This document shows, piece after piece, positions 1 through 11,841 of a DNA stretch of 64,000 nucleotides (position 1 is the stretch's first letter; each line of letters opens with the position of its first letter). The translations under genes were made by a program, and so were the position numbers. The notes under the pieces are model-generated. The model searched no databases and was not told the DNA's origin. It saw only the letters and a list, made by a program, of their open reading frames with translations. This DNA comes from Gigaspora rosea (taxonomy: Eukaryota; Glomeromycota; Glomeromycetes; Diversisporales; Gigasporaceae): positions 474,549 through 538,548 of the forward strand of contig QKWP01000074.1 in the NCBI GenBank assembly GCA_003550325.1. Direction: 5' to 3'.

Positions 1-130
1 CTATTAAAAATTCAAATTCAAATCAAATTCAAATTCAAATATTTGAATCAAATCAAATTCAAATCAGAGTCAATTTGATTTGATCAAATTCAAATTGATC
101 CAATATTTGATTTGATTTGAATTTGAGAAA
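1..130. repeat. AAATTC/AAATC simple repeat with inverted half
   Basis: Degenerate tandem hexamers of AAATTC and AAATC type run to about base 95, followed by the inverse TTTGATTTGAATTTGAG. This gives a fold-back end that stops at a GAAACCCTA boundary. It resembles the CAAACTC-rich arms of the foldback element at 60234-61450. The left side is cut by the window edge, so the element class is not determined. Confidence 0.55.
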
Positions 131-1401
131 CCCTACCTGTGATGTTTAACTTAATAGATATATAAACTATCTTTATTTCTCTTAGTTTTAGGAAGATCCA
201 GATATTGTATTTTATATTTACTTTTATATTTACTTATCTTTATCTATTTTATATTTGCTTTTATATCTACTTATCTTTATCTATTTCTATTAATAAACTC
301 TTGAAAATTCTAAAGAAAAAACATCTTAAATAGCCCTCTTGTTAAATTAATAAACTGTATATATTATTTATTGTTGTATTTTACTGAACTGCTACAGAGA
401 AGTGTATAGTTTCTTATGAATATTAAGAAAACTATACTTCCCTCTTGCACACTGCTTCATACCCAAAGAAAAGAGATCTTAGAAGCTATGTAATTGTTAC
501 TTTATCAGATTTAAAGAAAGCATCTGGTACTATAACATTATAATTTCATTTATTGCCCATATAATTGTTAATCTAGACTATAACCCAGGTTAAATATCTG
601 ACCCATTGGGTTACTATTATCTAACCCAGATCATAACTGATAATCTGAGTTAAATATCTGATCTGTTAGATCATAGTTAGATATTTGTTTGATTGGCTAA
701 TATAAATTAATTACCTGAGTAACTTATTTATACACTTTAGATTATTTTTGAGATTGTAACATTTTACTAATAAAAAATTACCACAAAAGCTATTTTTCGC
801 TTTAAGCTAACATCAATATTCATTAAAAAAAATCTCAAAATAATATGAAACTTAACTGACTTTGCTTAGAAGCAAACATTTTACTACTTATTACTATAGT
901 ATTTGTATATAAGCATTAAATATCTAAAATAGTTAACCAGAAAAGACTGAAAAGAATAAACAAGATATAAGTTTTATATTAAAAGAACTTTTAAAAACTT
1001 TTTATTGCTGTTTAAGTTATTATATTAATAATAAATTTTAATATTTTTATAGGAATTAGTTCACTAGATTTGGTAGCTTATAGGCTTTTTTGTATAGATC
1101 TAAGCATTTAGTATGTCCAGTACTTAGGTTTGAGTTTATTATCAAATTAGTATTCTTGGGTTACAACAGTTAGATTAGTGTAGTTTTTAAATTTGTTTGG
1201 TTCTTGTAGTGTATTTGTATTTGTTAACTATAATTAAAAATTTTGGTTATATCTTGTAGATTCTTTAATGAATTCTGGTTTATTAGTAATAAATATCACA
1301 TTTATCTACTTTACATATATATATCTATATTCTAAATATTTGAAATAATTTTTTGTATATCTATTAATTTATAAGCTTTTTTATACAGGTTTTTTTATTT
1401 T
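131..1401. other. AT-rich intergenic, no gene seen
   Basis: No long open reading frame, RNA gene or complete element was recognised. A stretch near 575-720 contains several related AACCCAG / ATCTGA / GGGTTA motifs in both orientations, suggesting a decayed inverted-repeat element, but no boundaries could be set. Confidence 0.5.
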
Positions 1402-1405
1402 TTAA

Positions 1406-1925
1406 GTGATAATCCGTAAAAGATCGGCACTATTACCATATTGGGACAATAGTAAATTTTGGTGATAGTACAATATAAAGCTGAAATCTGAAGCTGCTCC
1501 AATGATAAGTAATTTTTTTATTATGTTAACAGCTCAAGTTAATTAATTGAAAGTTGTAGAGCTCACTGAGGCGCATCTAATGGTAGTTAGATCATTCAAA
1601 TCGGCCAAGTATTTGCTAAGATATCGCTAAAAAACGATTGGGCGACTATATAAAATTTTATGTAAATAAACTAGAAATTTTATATAGGCGGCCAATCATT
1701 TTTTAGTGATATCTCATCGTACACTGGGCCGATTTGAATGAACTAACCACCATTAGATTCGTCTCAGTGAGCTCTACAACTTTCAATTAATTGACTTGAG
1801 CTATTAACTTAATATAAAAATTACTTATCATTGGAGCAGCTTCAGATTTCAGCATATAATAAAAGATCATAGTAATTTGCCCCAAATTCTAATATAAAAA
1901 TAGTGCCGATCTTTACGAATTACAC
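1406..1925. mobile_element. TTAA-flanked inverted-repeat element (PiggyBac-type MITE)
   Basis: The first and last roughly 27 bases are imperfect inverted repeats (GTGATAATCCGTAAA at the left, GTGTAATTCGTAAA when the right end is reverse-complemented, both continuing GATCGGCACTA). The complementarity continues inward over most of the element, so it can fold on itself. TTAA lies directly outside both ends (1402-1405 and 1926-1929), the target duplication used by PiggyBac. No open reading frame is present, so it would be non-autonomous. The inner motif CTCACTGAGGCGCATCTAAT recurs in the foldbacks at 5948-6172 and 60234-61450. Confidence 0.65.
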
Positions 1926-2101
1926 TTAATAGTATTTTACAGTATTAAAACATTAAATTGGTTTAAAAATTGTGCAATTTGATTGGTTAATTATTACAGA
2001 TAATCACAGATAGATCTACAAAAATTAACCAATCATATAAATGTCTTCCTATGACCCATCAGATTACTTTTATCTGATCTGGGTCAGAATATTAGTTTTA
2101 A

Positions 2102-3326
2102 GGGTAGGGGTACATAGATTATTTATCATATGATTTTTGTGGTATCGATTTTTTCTTTTTAAAGTTCAGTAAAATTTTTTTAAGCAAATTATGTAAACTA
2201 TTAAATAAAATTATAGAGTAGGCTTTTATGATTCTAAAAATAGTAAAATTATTAAAATTGGTTGAATTTGTATCAAGTTACAAAGATTTAAACTTTAGGT
2301 GTCAAAAGTTGTTTACAAAAATCATATGATGATTATATGATATTGACCAATCAAAATTAATGATTTTTATAACTCAGAGAAATTTGAGCCAACTCGGGAA
2401 AACTTAATGATTTTTTTTTTTTAACTTTTAGAGGCCGGGTACTATGGCCGAGATTTTATTATGAGTTATTAGGACATAATATTTATTACATGAATGAAAA
2501 TACAACTAGCCACATGTGCACTTTTGGTGCCTAATTTAAGTAGTCCACCCAAAGGTTCTACACTAGCTGCCATACTTACAACCCAACTACAGGAATTGTC
2601 TATTTAAACCCTCTGGTTCACACTCTTCTTATTACTACCTGATGCACTGCACAAGCGCAGATATTAAAGGGCCCCAACTCTTTTAGATAATCGTCAGCCT
2701 AAGGGCTACTTTACCCTCGCACCAATTGCCTACCATTGTCCTCTGTGTCCCATTCCACTTCGGATACGGATTTAGTAACAAAGCCGCTTGCCCTTATTAG
2801 GTTCATTCTGATCCCAGCTACCCACCTTCTTTTTGGTAGTGCCATTGTAAATCTTCACTATTACCTCCTAATTCGGGACTTGCCAAGCAGGTTTCCATTT
2901 CTTCAGTTCCTCGATTTATGGTATAACAATAACACCATTGCACCGTAGCTCCCATTCAAGATGGTGGAACCAAGGTAACAGGTTTTTGCAACCCAACCGA
3001 TCTAAGCCACATGGTTACCAAACACAGGCCTACTGTTCAAAGCGTTAACAGTGGGATTCGAACTGTCAACCTGCTACTTGGGGGTGACATCTTGACCACT
3101 TCTCTAAGGCGCCACACCCTGGGAAACTTTATGATACATAGAAGCATAATACATACTGTTAAAATTTTACTATTATAAAACATGCATTTTATTTTATATA
3201 TTATAAAATATTAGTCAAATTTGGTTGCAACTATAAAAAGTTTTATTAGTAGCACATTTTCAATTTATATATAAATCTCATTGTACTACAAAAATCATAT
3301 GATAAATGATCTACATACCCCTATCC
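2102..3326. mobile_element. TTAA-flanked MITE interrupted by a retroposon
   Basis: Ends form inverted repeats of about 42 bases: GGGTAGGGGTACATAGAT at the left and, on the opposite strand at the right, GGATAGGGGTATGTAGAT, both followed by an ATTTATCATATGATTTTTGT-type stretch. TTAA flanks both ends (2098-2101 and 3327-3330). The element is about 1.2 kb only because a roughly 0.7 kb retroposon sits inside; the original MITE would be about 0.5 kb. Non-autonomous; PiggyBac-type is inferred from TTAA and the terminal G-run. Confidence 0.65.
2412..3120 (-). mobile_element. tRNA-headed retroposon (SINE-like), copy A
   Basis: Read on the minus strand, the element starts at about 3120 with GGGTGTGGCGCCTTAGAGAA, followed by a B-box-like AGTTCGAATCCC, so the head resembles a class II tRNA and RNA polymerase III promoter. 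It ends after an AATAAA with a run of 12 or more A (T run at 2411-2422). Imperfect 15-16 base target duplications flank it (GGGAAAACTTAATGAT at 2396-2411, GGGAAACTTTATGAT at 3121-3135), typical of target-primed insertion. A body block (ACCTTGGT...ATCTTGAATGGGAGCT, about 2950-2975) is shared with the retroposon at 62551-63840. No protein is encoded; short frames inside it are chance. Confidence 0.75.
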
Positions 3327-3429
3327 TTAATTAATTATATAAAATAAAGTTTATTTATAATATGATACAAATACAAATTAAAAAGTTTACTAAAAAAATT
3401 TAGCTGATGCATTAGCAGTATAAGTAGCA

Positions 3430-4320
3430 TATGGATTCATATTATTTTACTGACAATCATTTTACAGACATAACACTACACTAACAACCATTTTACTGAC
3501 AAGCTTTTTTTACTGACAAATAACTCGCTGATACTCGATTAGCTAACAAGTTCCTTTTCACTAACAAGTTGAATTTACTGACAAAATCAACTTACCGACA
3601 AGTTCATTTTACCAAAAATAGAATTTACCAACAAGATTATTCTACTGACAATACAATTCACCAACAAACAATTCACCGACAAACAATTCGCCAGATGCCT
3701 TAAGTATCACAGTTGATGCTAAAGTTATAGTGTCTCAATTTGAAACTATAAGCCCTGCTAAAATCCATATAACCCTATAAATATGAATTTTATACCAAAA
3801 CTTTACCCTAACCCTATAAGACAAAGATGAAAAAAAATCCAAAGAAAATTTTAAAATTTTATATCAAAATAGGTCATAACTTCAGCATCAGCCGTGACAA
3901 TAATTATTATTATCGTCATTAATAAAATGTGCAATTTTTATTGTCATTATTAATAAATTGCATAATACGTAATTATTCTTAGTAGTTTATTACATTGCTG
4001 TGGTCTCATATGTTAACGAGTTGTATTGTTAGCAATTGTATTGTCAGCAAATCGTATTGTCGACGAATTGTATTGTCAGTAGAATAAGCTTGTCAGTATA
4101 TTCTATTTTCAGTAAAATGAGCTTGTTGGTAAGTTGATTTTGTTGGTAAATATAACTGTCGGTGAAGTGTGTGTCAGTAAAATCAACTTGTCAATGAAAA
4201 GGAACTTGTTAGTAAATCAAGTGTTAGCGAATTTTGTATCGGTAAAAAAGCTTGTCAGTAAAATAATTGTTGGTATAGATTGATGTCTGTAGAGTGATTG
4301 TTAGCAATTTGATTGCCACC
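3430..4320. mobile_element. Foldback element with TGACAA-repeat arms
   Basis: The left arm (about 3430-3710) is an array of degenerate 12-20 base units reading roughly TTTACTGACAA or TTCACCAACAA. The right arm (about 4010-4320) is the same array inverted (TTGTCAGTAAA, TTGTTGGTGAA). The middle is AT-rich. Outer ends resemble each other (GGATTCATA... versus GGGTGGCAATCA inverted). A second, shorter member lies at 20430-20745 and decayed pieces at 5395-5570. No transposase, so a foldback or MULE-like non-autonomous element is the best guess; exact ends and duplication are not certain. Confidence 0.6.
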
Positions 4321-5575
4321 CGTTGCATATCTACTGATCTGATTTTTAGGAGTCTTTTTTCGATTAACTATTACACAAACTTCTGCTATTAGGTGATGTA
4401 AAGAATAACAAATGAAACCTTCAAATAAAATAGTTTTTTGGCTTCTATATGAGATAAATAAGCAATAAATATTCAAAGAACAGCTACGCCAAGCTGTAAA
4501 AAGAAGCATTATTACTAGTTGTTAAAGCGTTTTGGTATTTTCGAGTAGAAAAGGATTGGTTTGTTATTGAACAATTGGTTGTATTATGAGTAAGGGTAAA
4601 TTCAGAAGAACTTTTTATAAAAACTACCTTTTTAACTTACTTTTAGCTAATAATTAAACATATAGATATTACAATATTCTAAATACTTTATTATGGACTA
4701 TAAGTAAGTTTAAAAGACCGTTGTTGTCAAAACTCACTTTGTAATAAATTTAATAGCAAATAATTCTCGATTATGATTGGCTAATTTTGGATGAAACCAA
4801 ATCGGTGGATATGACTACTTTATGCATCTAAAAATAAGCTATCTTTTTTAAACAAAAAGTATACTAAAAAATATAGAATAGCTTATTTTGAATTGTTAAA
4901 TTTTTGAAAATTGAAAAATGTACTAATAAAAAGTAGTCAAATTTTACTATAGGTTCTAAAAATCTTTGACCTATCTAGTAAAGATTTAGATCTAAAATAA
5001 ACTAGCTTTATCTTCTTTTTTTTTAATAAAATATATAATCATATGTTTTAATATATAATAATACAAAATTTCTTAATAAAAAAACAGAGAGAAGACCTCT
5101 CTTTTTTAAAAAAAATTTTACTATAGATGTATTTTAATGTTCTAAACAACTTTATATAATAGCACTTTTGGGTTTACTTGATAAAATTTAACCTTTATTA
5201 TATAGCAACTGTTGGCAATTTTTCTTTAAATTTTTAAGGATAGCTTATTTTAAATACTATTGTAGCTTATTTTAGATATATACAGTAATATATTAATACT
5301 TTTTAGTAACTTTTAATAGGTCTATAATAATTTATGTTATATTTTATTGATATATAATTTATTCACAATAAGTTTATTTATTAGATAGTATATTACTAAT
5401 AGCTTATTTTACTAACAAGCTTTTTTATTAATAGAAATAGTCTTTATTATAATTTTAAAACTAATACTAATACCAATATTTCAAATTGTTTATCTATAAA
5501 ATGAGCTATACTGTCTGTAAAATGAACTTTTCTGTAAACTAATCATCTGTAAAATAAATACTATTTATTCTCTAA
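4321..5575. other. AT-rich intergenic with decayed repeat pieces
   Basis: No gene recognised. Around 4960-5000 are fragments of the ACTATGTAG / TTTACTA repeat family seen at 14401-14900 and 22424-23025. Around 5395-5570 are ACTAACAAGC and TCTGTAAAATGA units related to the TGACAA foldback. The open frame on the minus strand near 4255-4509 overlaps the foldback arm and shows no coding character. Confidence 0.45.
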
Positions 5576-5579
5576 AATG

Positions 5580-5700
5580 ATAGAAATAATCTCTTTGTAG
5601 TGCTTGAAATGTATAGTATAGAATGTGACCTGCTACATAAGTGGCAGGTCATATTCTATATTATACATTTCAAGCACTGCGAGGAGATTTTATTATTTCC
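5580..5700. repeat. Near-perfect 35-base hairpin
   Basis: Bases 5599-5633 pair with 5644-5678, leaving a 10-base loop. Only two of 35 positions differ, and both would be G-U pairs if the top strand were transcribed. Looser complementarity continues outward to about 5580 and 5700. This could be a miniature inverted-repeat element or, if transcribed, a precursor-like small RNA hairpin. No flanking duplication was identified. Confidence 0.7.
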
Positions 5701-5947
5701 TATTCCTGGGAATAAATTAGTTACCCCATGTTCTATATGACAACATGATGACAATTTCTGTTATTTAATCACACTTTTATTGTATTATAGAAAGTTTACT
5801 TTGGGGAATCCATAAATAACATTATACAAGAGGGGTTGAACAAATAAGAACGTTTTTTTCAATAAGTAGAGGGGAGTCAAAAAATATAATGTAATTTTTT
5901 TAGAAAAAATTGTCTAAAAATTGAATAGTGGTCCAAATTTAATGATT

Positions 5948-6172
5948 TGGTACCATTCGATTCGTCTCAGTGAGAGAAGTCGAATGGTACCAATTTTATT
6001 TCATTTGGATTACTGGATCAAAAGTTATTGGCCAAATACTATTAGTTTTTATGTTTTTTTATAAAATTACTATAAAATCAATAGTTTTTTGTGAATAACT
6101 ATTGATCCAGTGATCCAAATGAAATGATTTTGGTATCATTTGATTCGTCTCACTAAGACGAATCGAATGGTA
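5948..6172. repeat. Miniature foldback with CATTCGATTCGTCTC ends
   Basis: Inner arms 5983-6033 and about 6091-6140 are inverted copies (ATTTCATTTGGATTACTGGATC versus its complement). Outer segments ACCATTCGATTCGTCTCAGT and its inverse at 6149-6172 extend the palindrome. The GATTCGTCTCAGTGAG core is shared with the element at 1406-1925. Non-coding; classed as a small inverted-repeat element, family unknown. Confidence 0.55.
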
Positions 6173-6199
6173 TTTAAATCATCCAAATCAGATTACTGT

Positions 6200-7085
6200 G
6201 TCACAATATATTCATGTTTTTGTAAAATTATATATATAAATATACAAATTTTGAAAAAATTTTTATATAGTAGAGAGGGGGTCAAGGGCTACTATAAGGG
6301 GGTACATAATGTTATTTATGAATGCCCTCTTTATAACAAATCACTGGCTAAAATATATATATATAATTTTTTTTTTGGTATTCAAGTTGAGGTCATGCCT
6401 TAGACTTTTATTAAGTATAGTTATTTTACAATATCACAGACTATTATATTGATTCCTACAACTATTAAGTTCCAAACTTAGACTATTTTATCTATGACCT
6501 AAGCCTACCAGAGCATCCTATATGTACCACTCATATATTCTATCTGGTTTTTGTACATATCTAGTAGTACCTGTAGTGCTGCTGCCACTAGGTTCGTATC
6601 TCAAGCCATCTCTTAAATGCTGCTGTAATCTAGCCTGTATCTCAAGCCACTACCTTCCTACTTGTATCTATAGCATTATGCATGCCTTGCAAAGTTTACC
6701 CACCCCAGTACTTCCTTCTATTCCTCTTCTGGTTGCATTTCTACTCTCAATATGAAAACCCAGAAGTGTTGGTATGCTACATCAGCAAATTTTATATAGA
6801 TATTAATCTATATATAACAGTTAATCATTTTATATTGATTAAAAATAATGATATATATCGATTAACTGTTTAAAAATCGATATATATCTATAATCAATAT
6901 ATATCATTTTTTATATTAAATCATTATATATCTATAAATTGATTATAATCATAATTATTTGAAATAATATATAATGATTAACAGATCTTTAACGATTATA
7001 TAGTGTTATAACCCCGTCACAAAAATTTCAACTCAGATCACTGGATAAAAAAAAAAACAAGTTCAAAAAAAAAATAAATTCTTAA
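6200..7085. other. Intergenic: GC-richer island and AT palindromes
   Basis: About 6400-6770 is less AT-rich than its surroundings and contains a short direct repeat (GTATCTCAAGCCA twice); it may be a retroposon remnant but has no recognised head or tail. About 6780-7000 consists of overlapping TATATCGATTAAC / GTTAATCGATATATA palindromes. Open frames here are short and low in complexity, and no gene is called. Confidence 0.4.
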
Positions 7086-7149
7086 GCCCATTTGATTTGT
7101 AAGCTGCCAAGGATTCTAAAAATATATTCCACAAAATGTGTGAAAAAAC

Positions 7150-7310
7150 TTAAAAAAAAACCCCCCATTTTGAACGATTTTTACCCCTTTCTCTTTTACC
7201 CTTCTCTTTCTTTTACCCCTCTCTCCCTTTTATCTCTCTCCCCCTTTTACCCATCTCTCCCTTTTATCTCTCTTTTTCTTTTATCCCTTTCTCCCTTTTT
7301 CTTTTTTATT
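7150..7310. repeat. Polypyrimidine tract (CCCTCTCTCCCTTTTAT units)
   Basis: The plus strand is almost entirely C and T, with a roughly 17-base unit of CTCTCTCCCTTTTACCC type repeated several times. It is likely a simple-sequence expansion; such tracts can form triplex DNA, but nothing here shows a function. The open frame across it is repeat-driven. Confidence 0.7.
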
Positions 7311-8207
7311 TTTAATATTTTGAATACATTCAAAATATTTTAGGACGATCTGCATTCTGAATCATATCAAGGACACATTTGACTAATATTTTCGAAAAGT
7401 TTCGATGATTTTTAATGGTTGTACTACAAGATCAAATTAGATCTTTGTTTATTTTTTTTTGTTTATAATTTAGATCTTCTATCAATTTTACATTGTTTTT
7501 TTGTTTTCCTTTTGTTTTTTTTGGGTTCATTTCATTTTTTTTAGTTTCGTTTTGTTTAATTTTTTAATTTTTAATTTTTTTATTTTATTTCTATACTTTA
7601 CTACTAGCACAGTACAAGAATCCAACAACTTTTTAATTCTTTGCACAAGCCAACACAGCCTTTCGACACTTTGCAAGAATATACAACTAATTTCTATAGC
7701 AATTTCTAAATTTCAAGAATGCAAGTTTTCACAAGTTTTCGCAAGTTTTTGCAAGGTTTCATTTTATTTATTCTTCATTTCATGTTTTTTGTTTTTGTTT
7801 TTTTTTTTTGGTTTATTTTTATTAATTTATTTTATTCCAGCACTTTGCAAAAACTTTTAACGATTTTTGAATTGCAAAATCACAAACTCTTACTTCAGGA
7901 AAATTGAGATTTGGGGCTTTGTTTATTTTTTTATTTAGTTTGTTTACATTTGTATTTTTTGTTTGTTTTCTTTTCTTTTACTTATTTTTTCCTTTACTTC
8001 TTTCGAAACCTTGCAAAAAAATGACTTGACTTTTTGGCACTCTACAAGAACACCAATTCTCACTTTGCAAGAAGTTACGAATATGAGCGAATATAGTTGA
8101 ATATGAGCAAAAATAAACAAATATAATAGTTTATTTTTTTTTGTTTTTGTTTTTTTCATTATTTTTTTTGGTTTGTTTTTGTTTGTTTTTTTTTTACTTA
8201 TTAGGGA
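7311..8207. other. T-rich low-complexity region with TTGCAAG repeats
   Basis: Long T runs are interspersed with recurring CTTTGCAAGAA / TTTGCAAGAA words (about 7640-7860 and 7990-8070) and CGAATATGAGC units. Open frames on both strands are Phe- or Lys-rich products of the composition. No gene or element end was recognised. Confidence 0.4.
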
Positions 8208-8570
8208 GTTTCAAATATAAGCGAATATTAGTGAATATAAATGAATATGATAGTAAACAAAGAAGAGAAATAATAGCTAACTACAGAGTAAAAAAAATAA
8301 GTGTATAAAGCTAGTATTATGTGACAAAATATGAAACTAGTTTAAAATATTACTATTTTTTCATTTTCGTTTTTTTTGGGTTTATTTTTTTTTGACATTT
8401 TTTTATTTAGAAAGTAGCGAATATGAGCAAATATAAGCGAATATTATAATTAAAACAAAGAATAAAAGAAATAATAGAAAACTACAGAGTGAGAAAAATA
8501 AGTGTATAGAGCTAGTATTATGCAACGAAGTGCGAAAGAGTTCAAAATATTACTAATTTTTTTCATTTTT
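8208..8570. repeat. Two-copy tandem repeat of about 170-200 bases
   Basis: Two direct copies, about 8208-8380 and 8405-8570, each start with AATATAAGCGAATAT, pass through AAATAATAG..AACTACAGAGT, then AAAATAAGTGTATA and GCTAGTATTATG, and end in a T-rich run with TTTCATTTTCG or similar. Divergence is modest, so the duplication is not recent. Non-coding. Confidence 0.6.
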
Positions 8571-8989
8571 GTTTTTTTTTATTATTTTTTTATTATTTTT
8601 ATTTTTTTGTTATTTTTTCATTTTTTCGTAAAAAGTGTATAATAATATATAATAAAATATATAATATTGATTAAAAAATATCTGATATATATTTAGTTAA
8701 AATATAATATATAATATATAATAATAAATAAAAATAAATAAAAAAATATAAAATTTTATATTAAATTGCGAAACCTTGTGAAAATGTGCAAAAACATGCA
8801 AAAATCTATAAAATGTTTAAAAATAAGTATACAGTATAATAGTATTATTATTTGTGATTTTAATTTAATCTCTATTAATTATTATCGATTATTATCGATT
8901 ACTATATTAATCAATAGTCCTCGTCAGGGAGATTTAAATCGATTACTATCCAATAACCAATAAAAATCAATAGTAATCCCTGTGCAAAT

Positions 8990-9466
8990 TTTGGTGATTA
9001 GGCTTTATGTGTCTAAGGTCTCCCTCCCCTTGGTACATGATTTCAAAACATGACCTTTTCCTCCGAGCGTCTCTGGTGGCCTGATTGGTAGGGTTTTGCC
9101 ATGAGCCCCTTTGTAATAAGTCTGCTTCTTATCCGATTTCTATTCAAGTACCATCAGAAGTTGGCTACCTTTTTGTTCAGGTCTTGCCAAGCATACTTTC
9201 TTTTTCTGCGTCTGGGGAAATCTTTATATGCCTGCATGTATAAATACTACAAGCTCCCAATACATTCATTGGCATTACAAGAATTTAATACACCCTTGGT
9301 GTGACCCAGATTACAGATCTACCGATCCGGCTTGGTTTCCTGTCCAGGTTGCTGTACTACAGGTATAATTTCAAAAACATCACCGATAGGATTTGAACTT
9401 CATATCTGTAATTACTACTACTTGGAGGTGACAACTTATCCAACTCACTAAGTCATTACACCCCCC
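8990..9466 (-). mobile_element. tRNA-headed retroposon (SINE-like), copy B
   Basis: Read from the minus strand the head starts at about 9466 with GGGGGGTGTAATGACTTAGT, then GAGTTGGATAAGTTGTCACC and a B-box-like AGTTCAAATCC. Shared body motifs with the other copies include CTTGGCAAGACC (near 9186), TGATGGTAC and AAAGGGGC. Neither a clean poly-A tail nor a duplication was found, so the 3' limit near 8990 is approximate and the copy is probably old or truncated. Confidence 0.55.
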
Positions 9467-9554
9467 ACATATATATATATAATAAATATACTTTTTATTA
9501 CCTTTTTATTACATAATAGAAACGTTTAATTGATATTTTATAAATAAAAAATTT

Positions 9555-9750
9555 TTTTAATCAATTATTTTCTCTCTTCTATTCGATTTATTTTTTCTCT
9601 TTCATTTGATTTATTTTCTCTTTTTTATTCAATTTGTTTTCTCTCTTTCATTCGATTTATTTTTTCTTTTATTAGATTTATTTTCTTTTTTTCATCAATT
9701 TACTGTATTTTCTCTTTTTTGTTCAATTTATTTTCTTATTTGTTTAAATA
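9555..9750. repeat. Pyrimidine-rich minisatellite (ATTCGATTTATTTTTTCTC)
   Basis: A unit of about 20-25 bases reading ATTCGATTTATTTTCTCTTT, with length variation, is repeated about seven times on the plus strand. No function can be inferred. It separates retroposon copy B from the recombinase relic. Confidence 0.65.
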
Positions 9751-10926
9751 TTTTCTTCACTTTTTTTGCCATAAACTAAAATAGATTGTTAGAATTTTAC
9801 AACGGCTACACAAATATATAAAGAAAATAATGAGGTTAATGCTTTCTTTGTCTCTGATATATATCTCTTGACAATGCTGACAATAACAATGATACTTGTG
9901 AGACAGCTAACATTGAAGAAGGCCAAACCAAGGATAGTAATAAGGTTTTGTTTTATTTTTAGATTTATGAATAGATAGTATTTAGTATTGTTTTACCTTT
10001 TTTTTTTTTTAGTCTTACTTTCAAGCACCTTCACAAAAAGACATTAAATATATAATGGATTACTCTAAAGTAGTGGATACGAAACACAATACCCAAACTT
10101 GAATAAATACAATTAATGAATACTTCATAACTTTGAATCTTTCTGGTGATATAACACAAGTTGAAGGATATACAAAATTAAAAAATATTCTTATAGCATT
10201 TTTTGTTGCATTAAAAAAAAAGAATAGACAACCATATGCACCTACTTCAATTCATAACTGTTACTGTGGAATTGCCTGATATCTTTTAATCAACTCATAC
10301 CAGAACCTGAAGTTAACATATTTGATAAAAATCGATTTTCTTGTTTGTATACAACAATTAATAGAAAAATCAAGTTAGTACAAAATATGAATTCTAGACA
10401 AACAAGCAAAAGCGATTCACTTACTCATGATAAAATCGTCCAAATATTGAACCATGAGAGTTTTTTAAAAGTCACACCAACTGCTATTATATACAAAGTG
10501 TATTTTTGGTTATATCTTCTTTATGGTTTACACAGTAGAGATACAAAATAACTTCAGTATAATAATATAAAAGTAAGTGATCACAATAGTCTTTAAGTCA
10601 TTATACCTCAAGAAAAAAACCATGCAGGTGGTTTGAAAAATTTCAATAATTTAGGTTGTATGTCAAATACTACCTGATATACAAGGCAAGTTTACTCCTA
10701 TTTGTGATATTCTGTATTAAAAGTTTCACTATGAGAGTCATTTTACAACAAAGGATTTTTTTAAAAATTTCTTCTAAAAAAAGATATTTATTTACTTTTA
10801 TGAAAAAATGTGTTTGTTGCCGGAGATGGCTATTACCAGAGCATGATCGACTAATTAGATTGTGTAATGTTCGATCAAACAAAAACAAAGCGTCGAAACT
10901 TACTATCATTAGGTTAGGATTAAAGC

Positions 10927-11106
10927 AGGACCCCGAAATATACATAGATAGATAGGTATGAGTTTGCTTATTTTTGAGGTTTTTTATGCAGATCTTTTCT
11001 ATTTATAGTAATTTTTTTGCTTATTTTTGAAGTTTTTTCTGCAGATCTTTCTTTTTTTAGTAACCCTATGATTAACCTGACCTATCTATGTATATTTCGG
11101 GGTTCT
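10927..11106. mobile_element. 180-base MITE, AGGACCCCGAAATA ends, copy 1
   Basis: Terminal inverted repeats are AGGACCCCGAAATATACAT at the left and AGAACCCCGAAATATACAT on the opposite strand at the right. The 8-base target duplication ATTAAAGC is at 10919-10926 and 11107-11114. The interior contains two direct copies of TTGCTTATTTTTGA(A/G)GTTTTTT. Non-autonomous; the 8-base duplication would suit hAT. It lies inside the recombinase relic. Confidence 0.8.
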
Positions 11107-11546
11107 ATTAAAGCCATAGTTAGAGTTTGTGTATAGCTTTGTTTATAGTAAAATTTTACAAAAAATTTTTTTTTTGTATAAAAAAGTAGTTTTATAGACA
11201 AAATTTTAAGTTAGAAGTGGTTTTTTAAAAAAATCAAAGTTTTTGCATTTTTCTCATTATACATGATCCTTTGATCTAAATGGTTGATCACACTTCGGTA
11301 ACTGTCACCGCTGGCGACAAATAGATTCACTCTACTTTTATTGTTGTACAATTAAGTACAATTATTAATATATTTTTTTCTTATTAGATTTTGAAAAAGG
11401 CATTTGGTTTATAATTTCCCACTCAGATGCTATACTTATGAAATAATGATTAGAGAAATCTGTCAAATAATAGGAACTGTTAATATTAATTTAAGGAAAA
11501 TAATGAACTATTCTTTGCGAAAAACTGCAATTCAAATACTTATACT

Positions 11547-11841
11547 AGGACCCCAGACATCTCTCATATAGGTCATAACTGGACTTTGGCCAATTTTGGT
11601 CCAATTTGCTAAAAATGACAAAATATATTTGTTTAAATAACTTTTGATCTAGTAATCAGAATTGAATAAACTTTTTTTTGTTAGATGCGCCTCACTAAGA
11701 GCTTTATTTTTAAAAAAATTTGTTCAAATTGATCTACTAGATGCCAAAATAATTGGCAAAAACTGGGTTTGGCTTCTCAAATTTCAGGTGTTGTTGCTAA
11801 AAAAAACAAGTATAACCTCTATACTAGATGTTCGGAGTTCT
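11547..11841. mobile_element. 295-base MITE, AGGACCCCAGACATCT ends
   Basis: It splits the C-terminal motif of the recombinase relic. The 8-base duplication CTTATACT lies at 11539-11546 and 11842-11849; removing the element and one duplicate rejoins the coding frame. Ends AGGACCCCAGACATCT and, inverted, AGAACTCCGAACATCT match the terminal style of the neighbouring 180-base elements although the interiors differ. The interior holds GATGCGCCTCACTAAGAGCT, a motif also present in the elements at 1406-1925 and 60234-61450. Confidence 0.75.

Noticed and set aside
3040..3120. Functional tRNA gene
   Set aside because: The tRNA-like head lacks a clean cloverleaf and is attached to a poly-A retroposon with target duplications.
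3430..4320. CRISPR-like array of short repeats
   Set aside because: Units are degenerate, unevenly spaced and inverted across the centre; the context is eukaryotic.
7092..7343. Pro/Leu/Ser-rich small protein
   Set aside because: The frame is produced entirely by the CTCTCTCCCTTTT repeat.
7501..8159. Phe-rich membrane-like proteins on both strands
   Set aside because: Driven by T-runs in low-complexity DNA; no splice or motif support.
9400..9466. Functional tRNA gene
   Set aside because: Same family head as copy A; stems are not consistent with a mature tRNA.
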